From the NCBI GenBank assembly GCA_041984235.1, contig JBHIYN010000005.1:62001-126000 (forward strand): a DNA stretch of 64,000 bases. Direction: 5' to 3'. Origin of the DNA: JBHIYN01 sp041984235 (GTDB taxonomy: Bacteria; Pseudomonadota; Gammaproteobacteria; Ga0077536). Below are positions 53,581 to 62,248 of the stretch, one piece after another (position 1 is the stretch's first letter; each line of letters begins with the position of its first letter). The notes beneath the pieces were generated by a model. It was not told the DNA's origin. It saw only the letters and a program-made list of their open reading frames with translations, and made no database searches. The position numbers were made by a program, and so were the translations under genes.

Positions 53581-54366
53581 TCAGGTCCGTGACAGGGTCA
53601 GCCGGTCGCGCAGACCATCGCCGAGCAGGTTGATGGCGACGACCACGCTGGCCAGGGCCAGTCCCGGCACCAGCACCAGGTGCGGCGCGGTGAGCATGTA
53701 GCGCATGCCGTCGCGGATCAGGCTGCCCCACGACGGCGACGGCGGCTGCACGCCCAGACCGAGAAAAGACAACCCGGCCTCGCCGACGATGACCGCGGCG
53801 AGGCCGAATGTCGCTTCGACGATCAGCGGGCCGGCGATCAGCGGCAGCACGTGGCGACGCAGGATCACCGCTGGCGCGGTGCCGAGCGCGCGTGCCACCA
53901 GCACGTGATCGCGCTGGCGCACGCTGAGCGTCTGCGCCCGCGCCAGGCGCGCGAAGCCGGTCCAGCCGACCGCGGCAAGCGCAATCACCACGTTGCCGAT
54001 CCCGGGGCCGAGAATACCGGCCAGGGCAATCGCAAGCAGGATGCCGGGAAAGGCCAGGAAGACATCGACGATGCGCACCAGCAGGCGATCGACCCAGCCG
54101 CCGGTCCAGCCGGCGAACAGGCCGACGAGGGTCCCGAAGGTCGCACTCAGCGTGACCACGCTGAGTGCGACCAGCAGCGACAGGCGCGCGCCGGCGGCGA
54201 GGCGCACGCCGAGCGGGCGCCCCAGGTCGTCACGCCCCAGCACGCTGTGCACGCCCGGGCGCTCGAACATACGCGGCAGATCGATGGCGTTGGCCCCCGT
54301 CAGCGGCAGCAGCGCGGCGAGCAGCCACAGCGCCAGGATCAGGCCGGCCACGCGCAGGGTACTCAT
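53581..54366 (-). CDS. Peptide ABC transporter permease, DppC/OppC type
   Basis: A 261-residue inner-membrane permease with about six membrane helices. HSVLGRDDLGRPLGVRLAAGARLSLLVAL near the N-terminus is the DppC signature, and the EAA-type loop is VARALGTAPAVILRRHVLP. GEAGLSFLGLGVQPPSPSWG is also typical. It overlaps the DppB-type gene by four bases. No ATPase genes accompany the pair here. Confidence 0.93.
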   Translation of the reverse strand: MSTLRVAGLILALWLLAALLPLTGANAIDLPRMFERPGVHSVLGRDDLGRPLGVRLAAGARLSLLVALSVVTLSATFGTLVGLFAGWTGGWVDRLLVRIVDVFLAFPGILLAIALAGILGPGIGNVVIALAAVGWTGFARLARAQTLSVRQRDHVLVARALGTAPAVILRRHVLPLIAGPLIVEATFGLAAVIVGEAGLSFLGLGVQPPSPSWGSLIRDGMRYMLTAPHLVLVPGLALASVVVAINLLGDGLRDRLTLSRT

Positions 54367-55298
54367 CGCGCCGCCGTCCCGATGCGCGGGTCGAGCCGCT
54401 CGTAGAGGAGATCGGTCAGTGTATTGATGACGACGTAAGCCACCGCGATGAGCAGCACGCAGGCCTGCACCACCGGGTAGTCACGGCGGTGAATCGACTC
54501 CACCACCAGCCGACCGATGCCCGGCCAGCCGAACACCACCTCCGTGATCACCGCACCGCCGAGCAGGGCACCCAGTTGCAGGCCGAGCGTGGTCACCACG
54601 GGCAGGGCCGCGTTGCGCAACGCGTGGTGGACGATCACGCGCCGCGGATGCAGCCCGCGCGCACGCGCCGCGACCAGGTAAGGCTCGGCCAGGACCTCGA
54701 TCAGCGCCGCACGGGTCATACGCGCGAGCACCGCGGCCAGCGACAGGCCCAGCGTCGCGGCAGGCAGCACCAGCGCGGCTGCGCTGCCCGCACCGCCGAT
54801 TGGAAACCAGCGCAGTTCGACCGCGAATACCAGCAGCAGAACCGGGCCGAGCACGAAATTGGGTAGCGCCATCGCGACCAGCGCAAGGGTCGAGCTCAGC
54901 GTGTCACCGATGCCTCCGCGCCGCAGCGCCGCGAATACCCCCAGCGGCACGCCGCTGGCGATGGCGACGCCAAAGCCCGCGGCTGCCAGTACCAGCGTGG
55001 CGCGGAAATGCCCGAGCACGACGGCCACCACGGGCTCGCCGGTGGCCAGTGACGCCCCCAGGTCGAGGCGCAGCACGCCGCTGACGAAGTGCAGCCATTG
55101 TTCGGCCAGCGGACGATCCAGGCCGAGGCGCGTGCGCAACGCGGCTCGATCACCCACGCTCGCGTACTCGCCCAGCATGACTTCGATCGGATCGCCGGGA
55201 ATGAGGTGCAGCAACATGAAGACCAGGAAGGTGACGCCGACCACGACCACGGCGGCGGTGGCCAGCCTCTCCAGCAGCGCTCCGATTCCGGTATTCAC
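54363..55298 (-). CDS. Peptide ABC transporter permease, DppB/OppB type
   Basis: A 311-residue permease: VGVTFLVFMLLHLIPGDPIEVMLG is the DppB N-terminal motif, and the EAA-type loop is AARARGLHPRRVIVHHALRNA. EVVFGWPGIGRLVVESIHRRDYPVVQ follows. The start is GTG at 55298 with a strong GGAGGT eight bases upstream; the frame is open further but without a site. It forms a pair with the next gene; together they would make one peptide channel. Confidence 0.94.
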   Translation of the reverse strand: MNTGIGALLERLATAAVVVVGVTFLVFMLLHLIPGDPIEVMLGEYASVGDRAALRTRLGLDRPLAEQWLHFVSGVLRLDLGASLATGEPVVAVVLGHFRATLVLAAAGFGVAIASGVPLGVFAALRRGGIGDTLSSTLALVAMALPNFVLGPVLLLVFAVELRWFPIGGAGSAAALVLPAATLGLSLAAVLARMTRAALIEVLAEPYLVAARARGLHPRRVIVHHALRNAALPVVTTLGLQLGALLGGAVITEVVFGWPGIGRLVVESIHRRDYPVVQACVLLIAVAYVVINTLTDLLYERLDPRIGTAAR

Positions 55299-55438
55299 CC
55301 GCGCATACCTCCAGGCCCGTACCGCGTTCACCGTGCGGCACTGGCGTGACCCTGCAGTCGCCGGCCGACGAGGCGCCGCCGCCGTGCTACCGGTGACGCA
55401 TGCTCGTTGCGGCCCCGGCCAACGTGTAAGATCGCGCC

Positions 55439-55969
55439 ATGCCACGCTTCGAGTTCAGCCAGGATGATACGCCCGACGACTGGGTCGAGCGCAGTTCCCG
55501 CCTGCTCGGCCTGGTCGTGCGCGGTATCGGACTGGTACTGCTGGTGGTCGGTTTCGTGGTTGCGCTGGTCGTCATGTCCAACGCGTGGTCACTGTATGAC
55601 GATCCGACCCGCATCGAGGTCTTTGCACGCGCCGTCGAGCGCGGATCGAACCTCGACCTGACGCTGTCCAGCGCGGCCTCGGTCGGCCGCGGACAGCTCG
55701 AGGACACGACCGCGATGGATGCCGATCCGCTGGCGGCAACGGCAACGGCACCGGCACCGGATGCGGCGTCGCGGCCGGCGTTTCGTTTTTCTTATTTCGT
55801 CGCCTGGGCGATCGCCGTCGTGCTGCTGCTGCTGATCGGCCGGCTGGCCATCGCCGCGGTGCGCACCGGCGGCGAGCTGGCGCTGTACGACGTGAAGGTG
55901 GGAAAGCTGGCGCGCGCGCTCCTGCGGGAGCGCGCGCGCCATTCAGAAGAGCGCGCGCCGCAGCGCTGA
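55439..55969 (+). CDS. Unknown two-helix membrane protein
   Basis: A 176-residue protein I do not recognise. Two strong membrane helices (~24-46, LVVRGIGLVLLVVGFVVALVVMS, and ~121-144, AWAIAVVLLLLIGRLAIAAV) enclose a ~70-residue polar, Ala-rich loop that is probably periplasmic. The C-terminus is short and basic. It is the only plus-strand gene in this neighbourhood, divergent from the permease pair and converging with the next unknown gene, ending one base before it. Confidence 0.72.
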   Translation: MPRFEFSQDDTPDDWVERSSRLLGLVVRGIGLVLLVVGFVVALVVMSNAWSLYDDPTRIEVFARAVERGSNLDLTLSSAASVGRGQLEDTTAMDADPLAATATAPAPDAASRPAFRFSYFVAWAIAVVLLLLIGRLAIAAVRTGGELALYDVKVGKLARALLRERARHSEERAPQR

Positions 55970-55970
55970 C

Positions 55971-57002
55971 TCAGCTCGCGTCCTCGGACTCGGCCGGCTT
56001 CACGGTACCGGCATGGCGCACCTGGGGCAGGCCCGGCGCGGCGCATTCACCAGCCAGGGCGACCGCGCGCGAGTAGAGTTCGCCGTAGTAGTTCTTGGTG
56101 CCCGAACGCATGACCGGCATGAGACCGATCTTGTAGGACGCCATGAGCACGCCCATACCGTCCTTGAGACCGTCGCCGAACATCAGCTTCATACGCACGT
56201 TCGAGTTGAGCACCTGGTCGTACGCGCCCCACAGACGCGGCGCGCTGAACGGCCCGCCGCCGGCGAGCACGTCGAGCACGACCTTGCCGTCTTCACCGTG
56301 GTAACCGAGTGCGGCAAAGCTGTCGCCCTCGTAGTAGCTGAACGTCTGCCCGCCGCAGTTGGCCGGCATGGTGTAGTCGTAGCGATCGATGAAGCTGTCG
56401 GTATATTCGCTCGGCAGCTGCAGGCCACGCGTGCGTACGCGGTGCTTCTCACCCTTGCCGCGAACCTCGGCGGCGACCCCCAGGATCATCTCGACTTCGC
56501 CGTAGGGCTGCGAGATGAAGCGCTTGCCGGCGACGTTGAGGTAGGGACGCTTGTCCGGCTCGCTGCGCTCACCGACGATCTCGATGGTCGGCACCACCGC
56601 CTGGCCGTCCTTGATCAGGGTACCGTCGTCGGCGAAGGCCACGTTGCCCATCAGGCCGGCCGCGAACATCAGCACCGGCGCCAGCCGGCGGCGTTCGTCG
56701 CGGCAGGCAAGCTCACGCTTGCGGCGGTCCTCCAGCAGCTGGAAGCCGTTGCTGAGGGCGAAGCTCTTGACGCGCTGGAACAGGCTCGGCTGCTCCTGGT
56801 TCAGGCCGCGGCGGAACACCAGGGTGCGTACGCCGTTGACGAAGCACGGATGCAGCGTGGTCAGCGCCTGCAACGGGCGCTGCGCGCCGGCGGCACTGAC
56901 CGCAGCCGCGAGGCGGCTGAGCAGGGGGCCCTGCGGGTTTGAATTCTCGGCGCCGGAATCGGCGTCGGGCAGGGTTTCCATGGGCAAGATGTTGGGCTGC
57001 AT
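55971..57002 (-). CDS. Unknown protein with an internal signal-like segment
   Basis: A 343-residue protein I do not recognise. The start is well supported by GGAGG eight bases upstream. Residues 1-106 are polar to basic with no export signal; 107-124 (LAPVLMFAAGLMGNVAFA) look like a signal-peptide core ending in a signal peptidase site AFA before Asp-Asp. The remaining ~220 residues are a hydrophilic domain with two isolated cysteines. It could be a single-pass membrane protein with the C-terminal domain outside. Its neighbours are the YkuD gene and the two-helix protein. Confidence 0.75.
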   Translation of the reverse strand: MQPNILPMETLPDADSGAENSNPQGPLLSRLAAAVSAAGAQRPLQALTTLHPCFVNGVRTLVFRRGLNQEQPSLFQRVKSFALSNGFQLLEDRRKRELACRDERRRLAPVLMFAAGLMGNVAFADDGTLIKDGQAVVPTIEIVGERSEPDKRPYLNVAGKRFISQPYGEVEMILGVAAEVRGKGEKHRVRTRGLQLPSEYTDSFIDRYDYTMPANCGGQTFSYYEGDSFAALGYHGEDGKVVLDVLAGGGPFSAPRLWGAYDQVLNSNVRMKLMFGDGLKDGMGVLMASYKIGLMPVMRSGTKNYYGELYSRAVALAGECAAPGLPQVRHAGTVKPAESEDAS

Positions 57003-57216
57003 GAGCTGTCCTCCGACTGCGCAAGGGCTGTTGGGGCGATATCGCTTGAGGGGTTTTTCGGCCGCCCCGACACAAGCTTTATGACGCAGTTGGCAGTTCG
57101 GAGAGGCCGACGCACACGCGGCTGCGGCCGGCAGCGCGCCCGCGGTACCGGCCAGATCCGGCGACCGCCGGAAAATACGTCTATGAATCCGTAGGTTGCG
57201 CGAAAATGCGCGAAGA

Positions 57217-57711
57217 TCAGGGGCCGATCAGCACCTCGGTGCCGACCGCGACGCGGTCGAACAGGGCGATGACGTCGGCATTGCGCATACGGATGCAGCC
57301 ACGCGACCCGGGCCGGCCGAGGACGGTCGCGTCCGGCGTGCCGTGGATATAGATGTAGCGCGCGTGGCTGTCCACGCGCCCGCCGGCATTGCGCCCCGGC
57401 TCGCAGCCGTCCAGCCACAGGATGCGGGTCAGGATCCAGTCACGCCCGGGGTGCTCGGCGGCGAGCGCCGGCGTCCAGCGCTCGCCGGTCGGGCGGCGGC
57501 CGACGAACACCGTGTCGGGCGCGCAGCCGTCGCCGATCTTCTCGCTGATGCGGTGGCGGCCGCGCGGCGTGCATTCGCTGTCCATGACCTCACCGGCACC
57601 GTTGAGCGCGGTCGACACCGGGTAGGTAACGATCTCACCGCCGGCGGCAATGAGTCGCAGCTCCTGCCGATCGAGGTCGATCTCCAGGCGTTCAGCGGGC
57701 GAGGGTGACAT
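57217..57711 (-). CDS. YkuD-domain L,D-transpeptidase/carboxypeptidase-like protein, cytosolic
   Basis: A 164-residue YkuD-domain protein with the active-site signature IHGTPDA followed by GSRGCIRM, carrying the catalytic His and Cys. It has no signal peptide or membrane helix, unlike periplasmic L,D-transpeptidases, and is just the catalytic domain. Cytosolic YkuD proteins such as Acinetobacter ElsL act as L,D-carboxypeptidases in peptidoglycan recycling; the nearby nagZ and peptide transporter make that the best hypothesis. The ATG at 57711 overlaps the binding-protein gene by 20 bases; one nine codons upstream is possible. Confidence 0.85.
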   Translation of the reverse strand: MSPSPAERLEIDLDRQELRLIAAGGEIVTYPVSTALNGAGEVMDSECTPRGRHRISEKIGDGCAPDTVFVGRRPTGERWTPALAAEHPGRDWILTRILWLDGCEPGRNAGGRVDSHARYIYIHGTPDATVLGRPGSRGCIRMRNADVIALFDRVAVGTEVLIGP

Positions 57712-59176
57712 CGGTTCGGTCGGTATGCTCGAGGGCATCGAAGTGGCCGTCGGCGTCCGTGGTGTAGCCGCGGATGGCGGCGCGCCGAACGACTACCTGA
57801 TCCTCGAACCATAACGGGATCACGGGGAGATCGTCCAGCAGCAGCCGTTGCAGCTCGCGATACAGCGCCGCGCGTTCGGCGCGATCACCGGCGCGTTCGG
57901 CACGTTCGATCAGCTCGTCTGCCGACACACTGACGTAGCCGCCGCGGTTGGCACCGGCCGGCGGCCGCGACGTGCTGTGGTAGGCGTAGCGGAAGATGTC
58001 GGGCAGCTTGAGCCCGACCCACGACAGGCCGTAGACCTGGAAGCGTCCGTGGCGTACGTCACCGTAGAACGTGCCCCAGTCCAGCGTGCGGATGTCGAGC
58101 ACCACGCCGATCGCTTCGAGCTGCGCCTTGAGTACCGTCGCGATGCGCAGGCGGAACGGGTCGGCCGAGGTCTTGTACTCGAGCACCAGCGGCTCGTCGG
58201 CGTAGCCGGCGTCGGCGAGCAGCGCACGCGCGGCCTGCGGGTCGTAAGGGGGCGGCACCAGCGCGGGCGCAGCGGCCCAGTGCCCGGGCGTGAAGATGGC
58301 GGCCGCCGGCCGCGCCTGGCCACGGAACAGGTACTCGATGATGGGCGTGCGATCGATCGCGCTGGCCACGGCGCGCCGTACCTCGCGCTGCGCGCTCGGC
58401 CCGGCGCGCAGGTTGAATCCCAGGTAGGCAAAGGTGGTGCCGGCCACGCGCTCGGCGACCAGCCCTTCCCGTTCGGCCAGCCAGGCGACGGTCTGCGGCG
58501 GCAGGTTGCCCTGGATGATGTCGAGCTCGCCGCCAATCAGCTTGAGCGCGCGCACGGTGGGATCGGTGACCGTCACGAACTCGAAGCGCGCGCCGTCGCG
58601 GCGCCGCTCGAGCAGCACGCCGCCGTCCGCGTCGTGATGCAGGAGCTGGAAGCGGCCCGAGCTCAGCACCGGCGCCGCGCGGGTCGCCCGCATCGTGGCC
58701 GCATCCCGCGCTGCCATGATGCCGACCACCAGCGTGCCCGGGAACAGCAGGTCCGCGCGTTTCAGCTCGAAATCGAGCGTGCGCTCGTCGCGTACCGTGA
58801 TGGCGTCGATGTTGGCGAGCGAGGCGCGGTGCGGCGAGCCGGTCGCGGGGTCGAGTACCGAGCGGTAGGTGGCCGCGACGTCGGCCGCGGTCAACGCTGA
58901 GCCATCGCTGAAGTGCGCCGCGCCGCGCAGCGTGAAGCGGTAGCGTGTCGGTGCCACGCGCTGCCACTCGGCAAGCTCGGGCACGGGTAGCGCGCGGTCG
59001 TCGAAATCGACCAGTCGCCGGTACAGCAGGCGCACCAGCCGATCGGACACCGCGTCGGTGGCGAAACGCGGATCCAGGGTCACCGGTGCCGTCGGCAGGC
59101 CGAAGCGCACGCGTTGCGGCGCCTCGCCGGTACATGCCGCCAACACCACGCACAGCAACAGCGCGGTGCGCCGCAT
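57692..59176 (-). CDS. Peptide ABC transporter substrate-binding lipoprotein
   Basis: Family 5 solute-binding protein (SBP_bac_5), 494 residues. Signal peptide with lipobox LAAC and lipidated Cys15. The N-terminal half has TLDPRFATDAVSDRLVRLLYRRL and FTLRGAAHFSDGSALTAADVAATY, the C-terminal half SAIDRTPIIEYLFRGQARPA and GWAQ-like lobes. It probably delivers peptides to the permease pair 2.4 kb away. TGATG couples it to rlmD; the YkuD gene follows with overlap. Confidence 0.93.
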   Translation of the reverse strand: MRRTALLLCVVLAACTGEAPQRVRFGLPTAPVTLDPRFATDAVSDRLVRLLYRRLVDFDDRALPVPELAEWQRVAPTRYRFTLRGAAHFSDGSALTAADVAATYRSVLDPATGSPHRASLANIDAITVRDERTLDFELKRADLLFPGTLVVGIMAARDAATMRATRAAPVLSSGRFQLLHHDADGGVLLERRRDGARFEFVTVTDPTVRALKLIGGELDIIQGNLPPQTVAWLAEREGLVAERVAGTTFAYLGFNLRAGPSAQREVRRAVASAIDRTPIIEYLFRGQARPAAAIFTPGHWAAAPALVPPPYDPQAARALLADAGYADEPLVLEYKTSADPFRLRIATVLKAQLEAIGVVLDIRTLDWGTFYGDVRHGRFQVYGLSWVGLKLPDIFRYAYHSTSRPPAGANRGGYVSVSADELIERAERAGDRAERAALYRELQRLLLDDLPVIPLWFEDQVVVRRAAIRGYTTDADGHFDALEHTDRTDVTLAR

Positions 59177-60492
59177 CACGCCCGTTCGAACAGCGAAACC
59201 GACTCGACGTGGGCGGTTTGCGGAAACATGTCGGCGATGCCGGTCTCCGCGAGCTCGAAGCCGTGGCGGCGGCACAGCACGCCGGCGTCGCGCGCAAACG
59301 TCACCGGGCTGCAGGACACGTAGACCAGGCGCTCGACCGCGCCCAGGTCGAGGGTGTCGAGCAGCACCTGCGCACCGCTGCGGGGCGGGTCCATGAGGAC
59401 CCGCGTAACCCGGGTGTCCAGCGCCCGCAGCGGGTCGACCTCGTTCAGATCGGCGCTTTCGAAGCGACAATTGGAGAGCTCGTTGGCCGCGGCATTGGCG
59501 GCGGCCCGCGCGACCAGGCCGGCATCGCCCTCGACACCCGTGACGTGGCCGGCGCGGCGCGCCAGCGGCAGCGAGAAATTTCCGATCCCGCAGTAGAGGT
59601 CGAGCACGGCATCGTTCGCGGTCGGCGCCAGGTGCTCGATGGCGCGCGCAACGATGCGCCGGTTGATGGCGGCGTTGACCTGGGTGAAGTCGTACGGCTC
59701 GAAGGCGAAGCGGATGCCCTCGACCTCGTAGCCGAGCGTCTCCGCCGGCGGCGTCAGCGCAGTGACGCTGTCCAGGCCGCCGCTCTGCAGGTAGAGATCG
59801 AAGCCGGTGCGCGCGGCGAAGCCGGCCAGGGCATCGCGGTCGGCGGCGCTCAGCGGCTCGAGGTGGCGCACGATGAGCGCAACCCGCTCGTCGCCGGCCG
59901 ATACTTCAATCTGCGGCACGCGCGCCGCGATCGAGAGCGACTGCACCAGCTCGCGCAATGCACCGAGCTCGCCGGACACGCGTGTATCGAGCACGTCACA
60001 GCGGCTGCAATCGGTGACATAGGGCATGGCGCGCTCGCGAAAGCCGATGATGACGCCGCCCTTTTTCGGCACCAGCTTGACGCCCAGGCGCGCCTTGCGC
60101 CGGTAGCCCCATTGCGGCCCGCGGATCGGTGCCGCCACGCGCCGCGGTGCGATACCGCCCTGGTGCTCCAGCAGCTCGAGCAGCACGGATTGCTTGTGCT
60201 CGAGCTGGTCGTCCTCGGCCATGTGCTGCAGGCTGCAGCCGCCGCACACGCCGAAGTGCGGGCACGGCGGCGCCACCCGGCGCGGGCTGGGCTCGAGCAC
60301 GCTGACCGTCTCGGCCTCGTCGAAACGCCCGCGGCGGCGCCGAATCCGGGCCGTGACCCGCTCGCCAGGCAGTGCGCCGTCGACGAACACCGTCTTGCCG
60401 TCGAGGCGGGCGACGCCGCGCCCTTCGTGGGCGAGGCTCTCGATGGTCAGCTCCACGGGCTCGCGCGGGGCACGCCCGCCGCGCCGGCTCAC
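59176..60492 (-). CDS. rlmD: 23S rRNA m5U1939 methyltransferase RlmD
   Basis: SAM-dependent methyltransferase with a [4Fe-4S] cluster. A TRAM domain covers ~10-68. Cluster ligands are Cys77, Cys83, Cys86 and a Cys at 162 or 165. The SAM motif LDLYCGIGNFSLPLA and the nucleophile in YVSCSPVTFARD complete the RumA pattern. The start is GTG at 60492, with GAGGT eight bases upstream; it gives the family N-terminus. 438 residues. Confidence 0.95.
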   Translation of the reverse strand: MSRRGGRAPREPVELTIESLAHEGRGVARLDGKTVFVDGALPGERVTARIRRRRGRFDEAETVSVLEPSPRRVAPPCPHFGVCGGCSLQHMAEDDQLEHKQSVLLELLEHQGGIAPRRVAAPIRGPQWGYRRKARLGVKLVPKKGGVIIGFRERAMPYVTDCSRCDVLDTRVSGELGALRELVQSLSIAARVPQIEVSAGDERVALIVRHLEPLSAADRDALAGFAARTGFDLYLQSGGLDSVTALTPPAETLGYEVEGIRFAFEPYDFTQVNAAINRRIVARAIEHLAPTANDAVLDLYCGIGNFSLPLARRAGHVTGVEGDAGLVARAAANAAANELSNCRFESADLNEVDPLRALDTRVTRVLMDPPRSGAQVLLDTLDLGAVERLVYVSCSPVTFARDAGVLCRRHGFELAETGIADMFPQTAHVESVSLFERA

Positions 60493-60502
60493 CGGCCCGA
60501 CC

Positions 60503-61288
60503 TCACCCGGCGGCGGCGTCCCAGGCCGCCAGGAACTCCGCGAAGTGCGCTTCCTCGCTCGCGCCCAGGAAGTCGCGCGTGCGCGCCAGCTCCGCGTCCA
60601 GGCGGGCCTGCTGCAGGTGGCCGCGCATGAACTCGAAGCGCAGGTAGACCAGCCAGGTGTTGAGCACGTCGGTCTCGCAATAGTCGCGGATCCCCTTGAG
60701 GTTGCCGGCGCGGTAGGCATCCCAGACGCCGGCGCCGGTCATGCCGAGCTTGCCCGGGAAACCGAGCAGGCTGGCGATCTCGTCGAGCGGGGCGACGGCA
60801 CGCCCCTGGTAGGCGGCCAGCACGTCCATGAGATCGACGTGGCGCCAGTGGAAGCGCCCGAGGTAGTTGTTGTAGCGGAACGCGCGATCGTCGTCACCGA
60901 CGTCCCAGTAGCGCGGCGCCTGGATGCCGTTGAACAGCGCGCGGTAGTGCAGCACGGGCAGATCGAAGCCGCTGCCGTTCCACGACACCAGGGTCGGACT
61001 GTAGCGCTCCACGCCCTCGAAAAAACGGTGGATGATCTCGGATTCATCGGCCTGCTCGTCGCCGAGCGACCACACGCTGAGGCGCTCGCCCTCGCGGAAC
61101 ACGGCAGAGATTGCGACCACGCGATGCAGGTGATGGCGCAGGAAATCGCTGCTGCCACCGGTCTGCTGCAAGCGCTTGTTGAACATGACCGCCGCCACGC
61201 CCTCGTCGTCCAGATCGCCGAGATCCCACAGGCGGCGGGCGGCGGCCACGTCGGGCACGGTCTCGATGTCGAACACGAATACGTTCAT
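60503..61288 (-). CDS. PolB-like 3'-5' exonuclease (DnaQ fold)
   Basis: A 261-residue protein of the predicted 3'-5' exonuclease family related to PolB exonuclease domains (PF10108). Exo I is FDIETVPD with Asp7 and Glu9, Exo II LVSWNGSGFDLPVLHYRAL, Exo III YCETDVLNTWLVYLRF. Lone exonuclease domains of this type are found in many Proteobacteria; the role is undefined, probably DNA or RNA processing. It ends 10 bases before rlmD. Confidence 0.9.
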   Translation of the reverse strand: MNVFVFDIETVPDVAAARRLWDLGDLDDEGVAAVMFNKRLQQTGGSSDFLRHHLHRVVAISAVFREGERLSVWSLGDEQADESEIIHRFFEGVERYSPTLVSWNGSGFDLPVLHYRALFNGIQAPRYWDVGDDDRAFRYNNYLGRFHWRHVDLMDVLAAYQGRAVAPLDEIASLLGFPGKLGMTGAGVWDAYRAGNLKGIRDYCETDVLNTWLVYLRFEFMRGHLQQARLDAELARTRDFLGASEEAHFAEFLAAWDAAAG

Positions 61289-61319
61289 CGCTGTCCTCGC
61301 GGCAGCCGGGAGCCCCGCC

Positions 61320-62210
61320 TCAGGACGGAAACACGCCGGTCGACAGGTAGCGGTCGCCGCGGTCGCAGATGATGACGACGATGACCGCGTTGTCGACCTC
61401 GGCGGAGAGCCTCAGCGCCGCCGCCGTCGCACCGCCGGAGGAGATGCCGCAGAACAGGCCTTCCTCCGCGCCCAGCCGGCGCGTCATGTTCTCCGACTCC
61501 TCCTGGGTGACGTCGATGATGCGATCGACCGCCGCAGGGTCGTAGATCTTCGGCAGGTAGGCCTCGGGCCAGCGCCGGATCCCCGGGATCTTCGCGCCGT
61601 CGGCGGGCTGCACCCCGACGATGCCGATGGCGGGGTTCTTCGACTTGAGATAGCGCGAGGTACCCATGATGGTCCCGGTGGTGCCCATGGAGGAGACGAA
61701 ATGGGTGACCAGGCCGTGAGTATCGCGCCAGATTTCGGGGCCCGTATCGCCATAGTGCGCGAGCGGGTTGTCCGGGTTGGCGAACTGGTCGAGCACCTTG
61801 CCCTCGCCGCGCGCCTGCATGGCCGCGGCCAGGTCGCGCGCCTCCTCCATGCCGCCCTGCTCGGATACCAGCACGAGCTCGGCGCCGTAGGCCTTCATCA
61901 CCGCGCGCCGTTCGGCGCTCATATGCTCGGGCATGATCAGCACCATGCGATAACCCTTCATCGCCGCGACCATCGCCAGCGCGATGCCGGTGTTGCCACT
62001 GGTCGCCTCGATCAGGGTATCGCCGGGTTTGATGTCGCCGCGCTGCTCGGCGTGCCGGATCATGCTCAGCGCCGGCCGGTCCTTGACCGAGCCCGCCGGG
62101 TTGTTGCCTTCGAGCTTGCCGAGGATCACGTTGCCGGTGTCGCCCGGCACGCGCTGCAGACGCACCAGCGGCGTATTACCGACGAACTGTTCGAGCGTAG
62201 GCCATTCCAT
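61320..62210 (-). CDS. cysM: Cysteine synthase B
   Basis: PLP enzyme making cysteine from O-acetylserine and sulfide or thiosulfate. The PLP Lys is Lys43 (NPAGSVKDRPA), the substrate loop EATSGNTGIALAM and the phosphate-binding loop SSMGTTGTIMG are intact, and LFCGISSGGATAAAL lies near the C-terminus. The 296-residue length and IPGIRRWPEAYLPKIYD point to CysM rather than CysK. It follows the pagL-like gene on the same strand. Confidence 0.96.
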   Translation of the reverse strand: MEWPTLEQFVGNTPLVRLQRVPGDTGNVILGKLEGNNPAGSVKDRPALSMIRHAEQRGDIKPGDTLIEATSGNTGIALAMVAAMKGYRMVLIMPEHMSAERRAVMKAYGAELVLVSEQGGMEEARDLAAAMQARGEGKVLDQFANPDNPLAHYGDTGPEIWRDTHGLVTHFVSSMGTTGTIMGTSRYLKSKNPAIGIVGVQPADGAKIPGIRRWPEAYLPKIYDPAAVDRIIDVTQEESENMTRRLGAEEGLFCGISSGGATAAALRLSAEVDNAVIVVIICDRGDRYLSTGVFPS

Positions 62211-62248
62211 GCGTGCAGTTTACCGCACGCACGCACGCCACCGTGCGT

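Noticed and set aside
50296..53592. A 1098-codon open frame on the plus strand
   Set aside because: It runs antisense through the MscS-type, TraB/GumN and nagZ genes, all well matched to families. Its product has no recognisable motif and is rich in His, Gln, Arg and Gly, as antisense frames are in GC-rich DNA.
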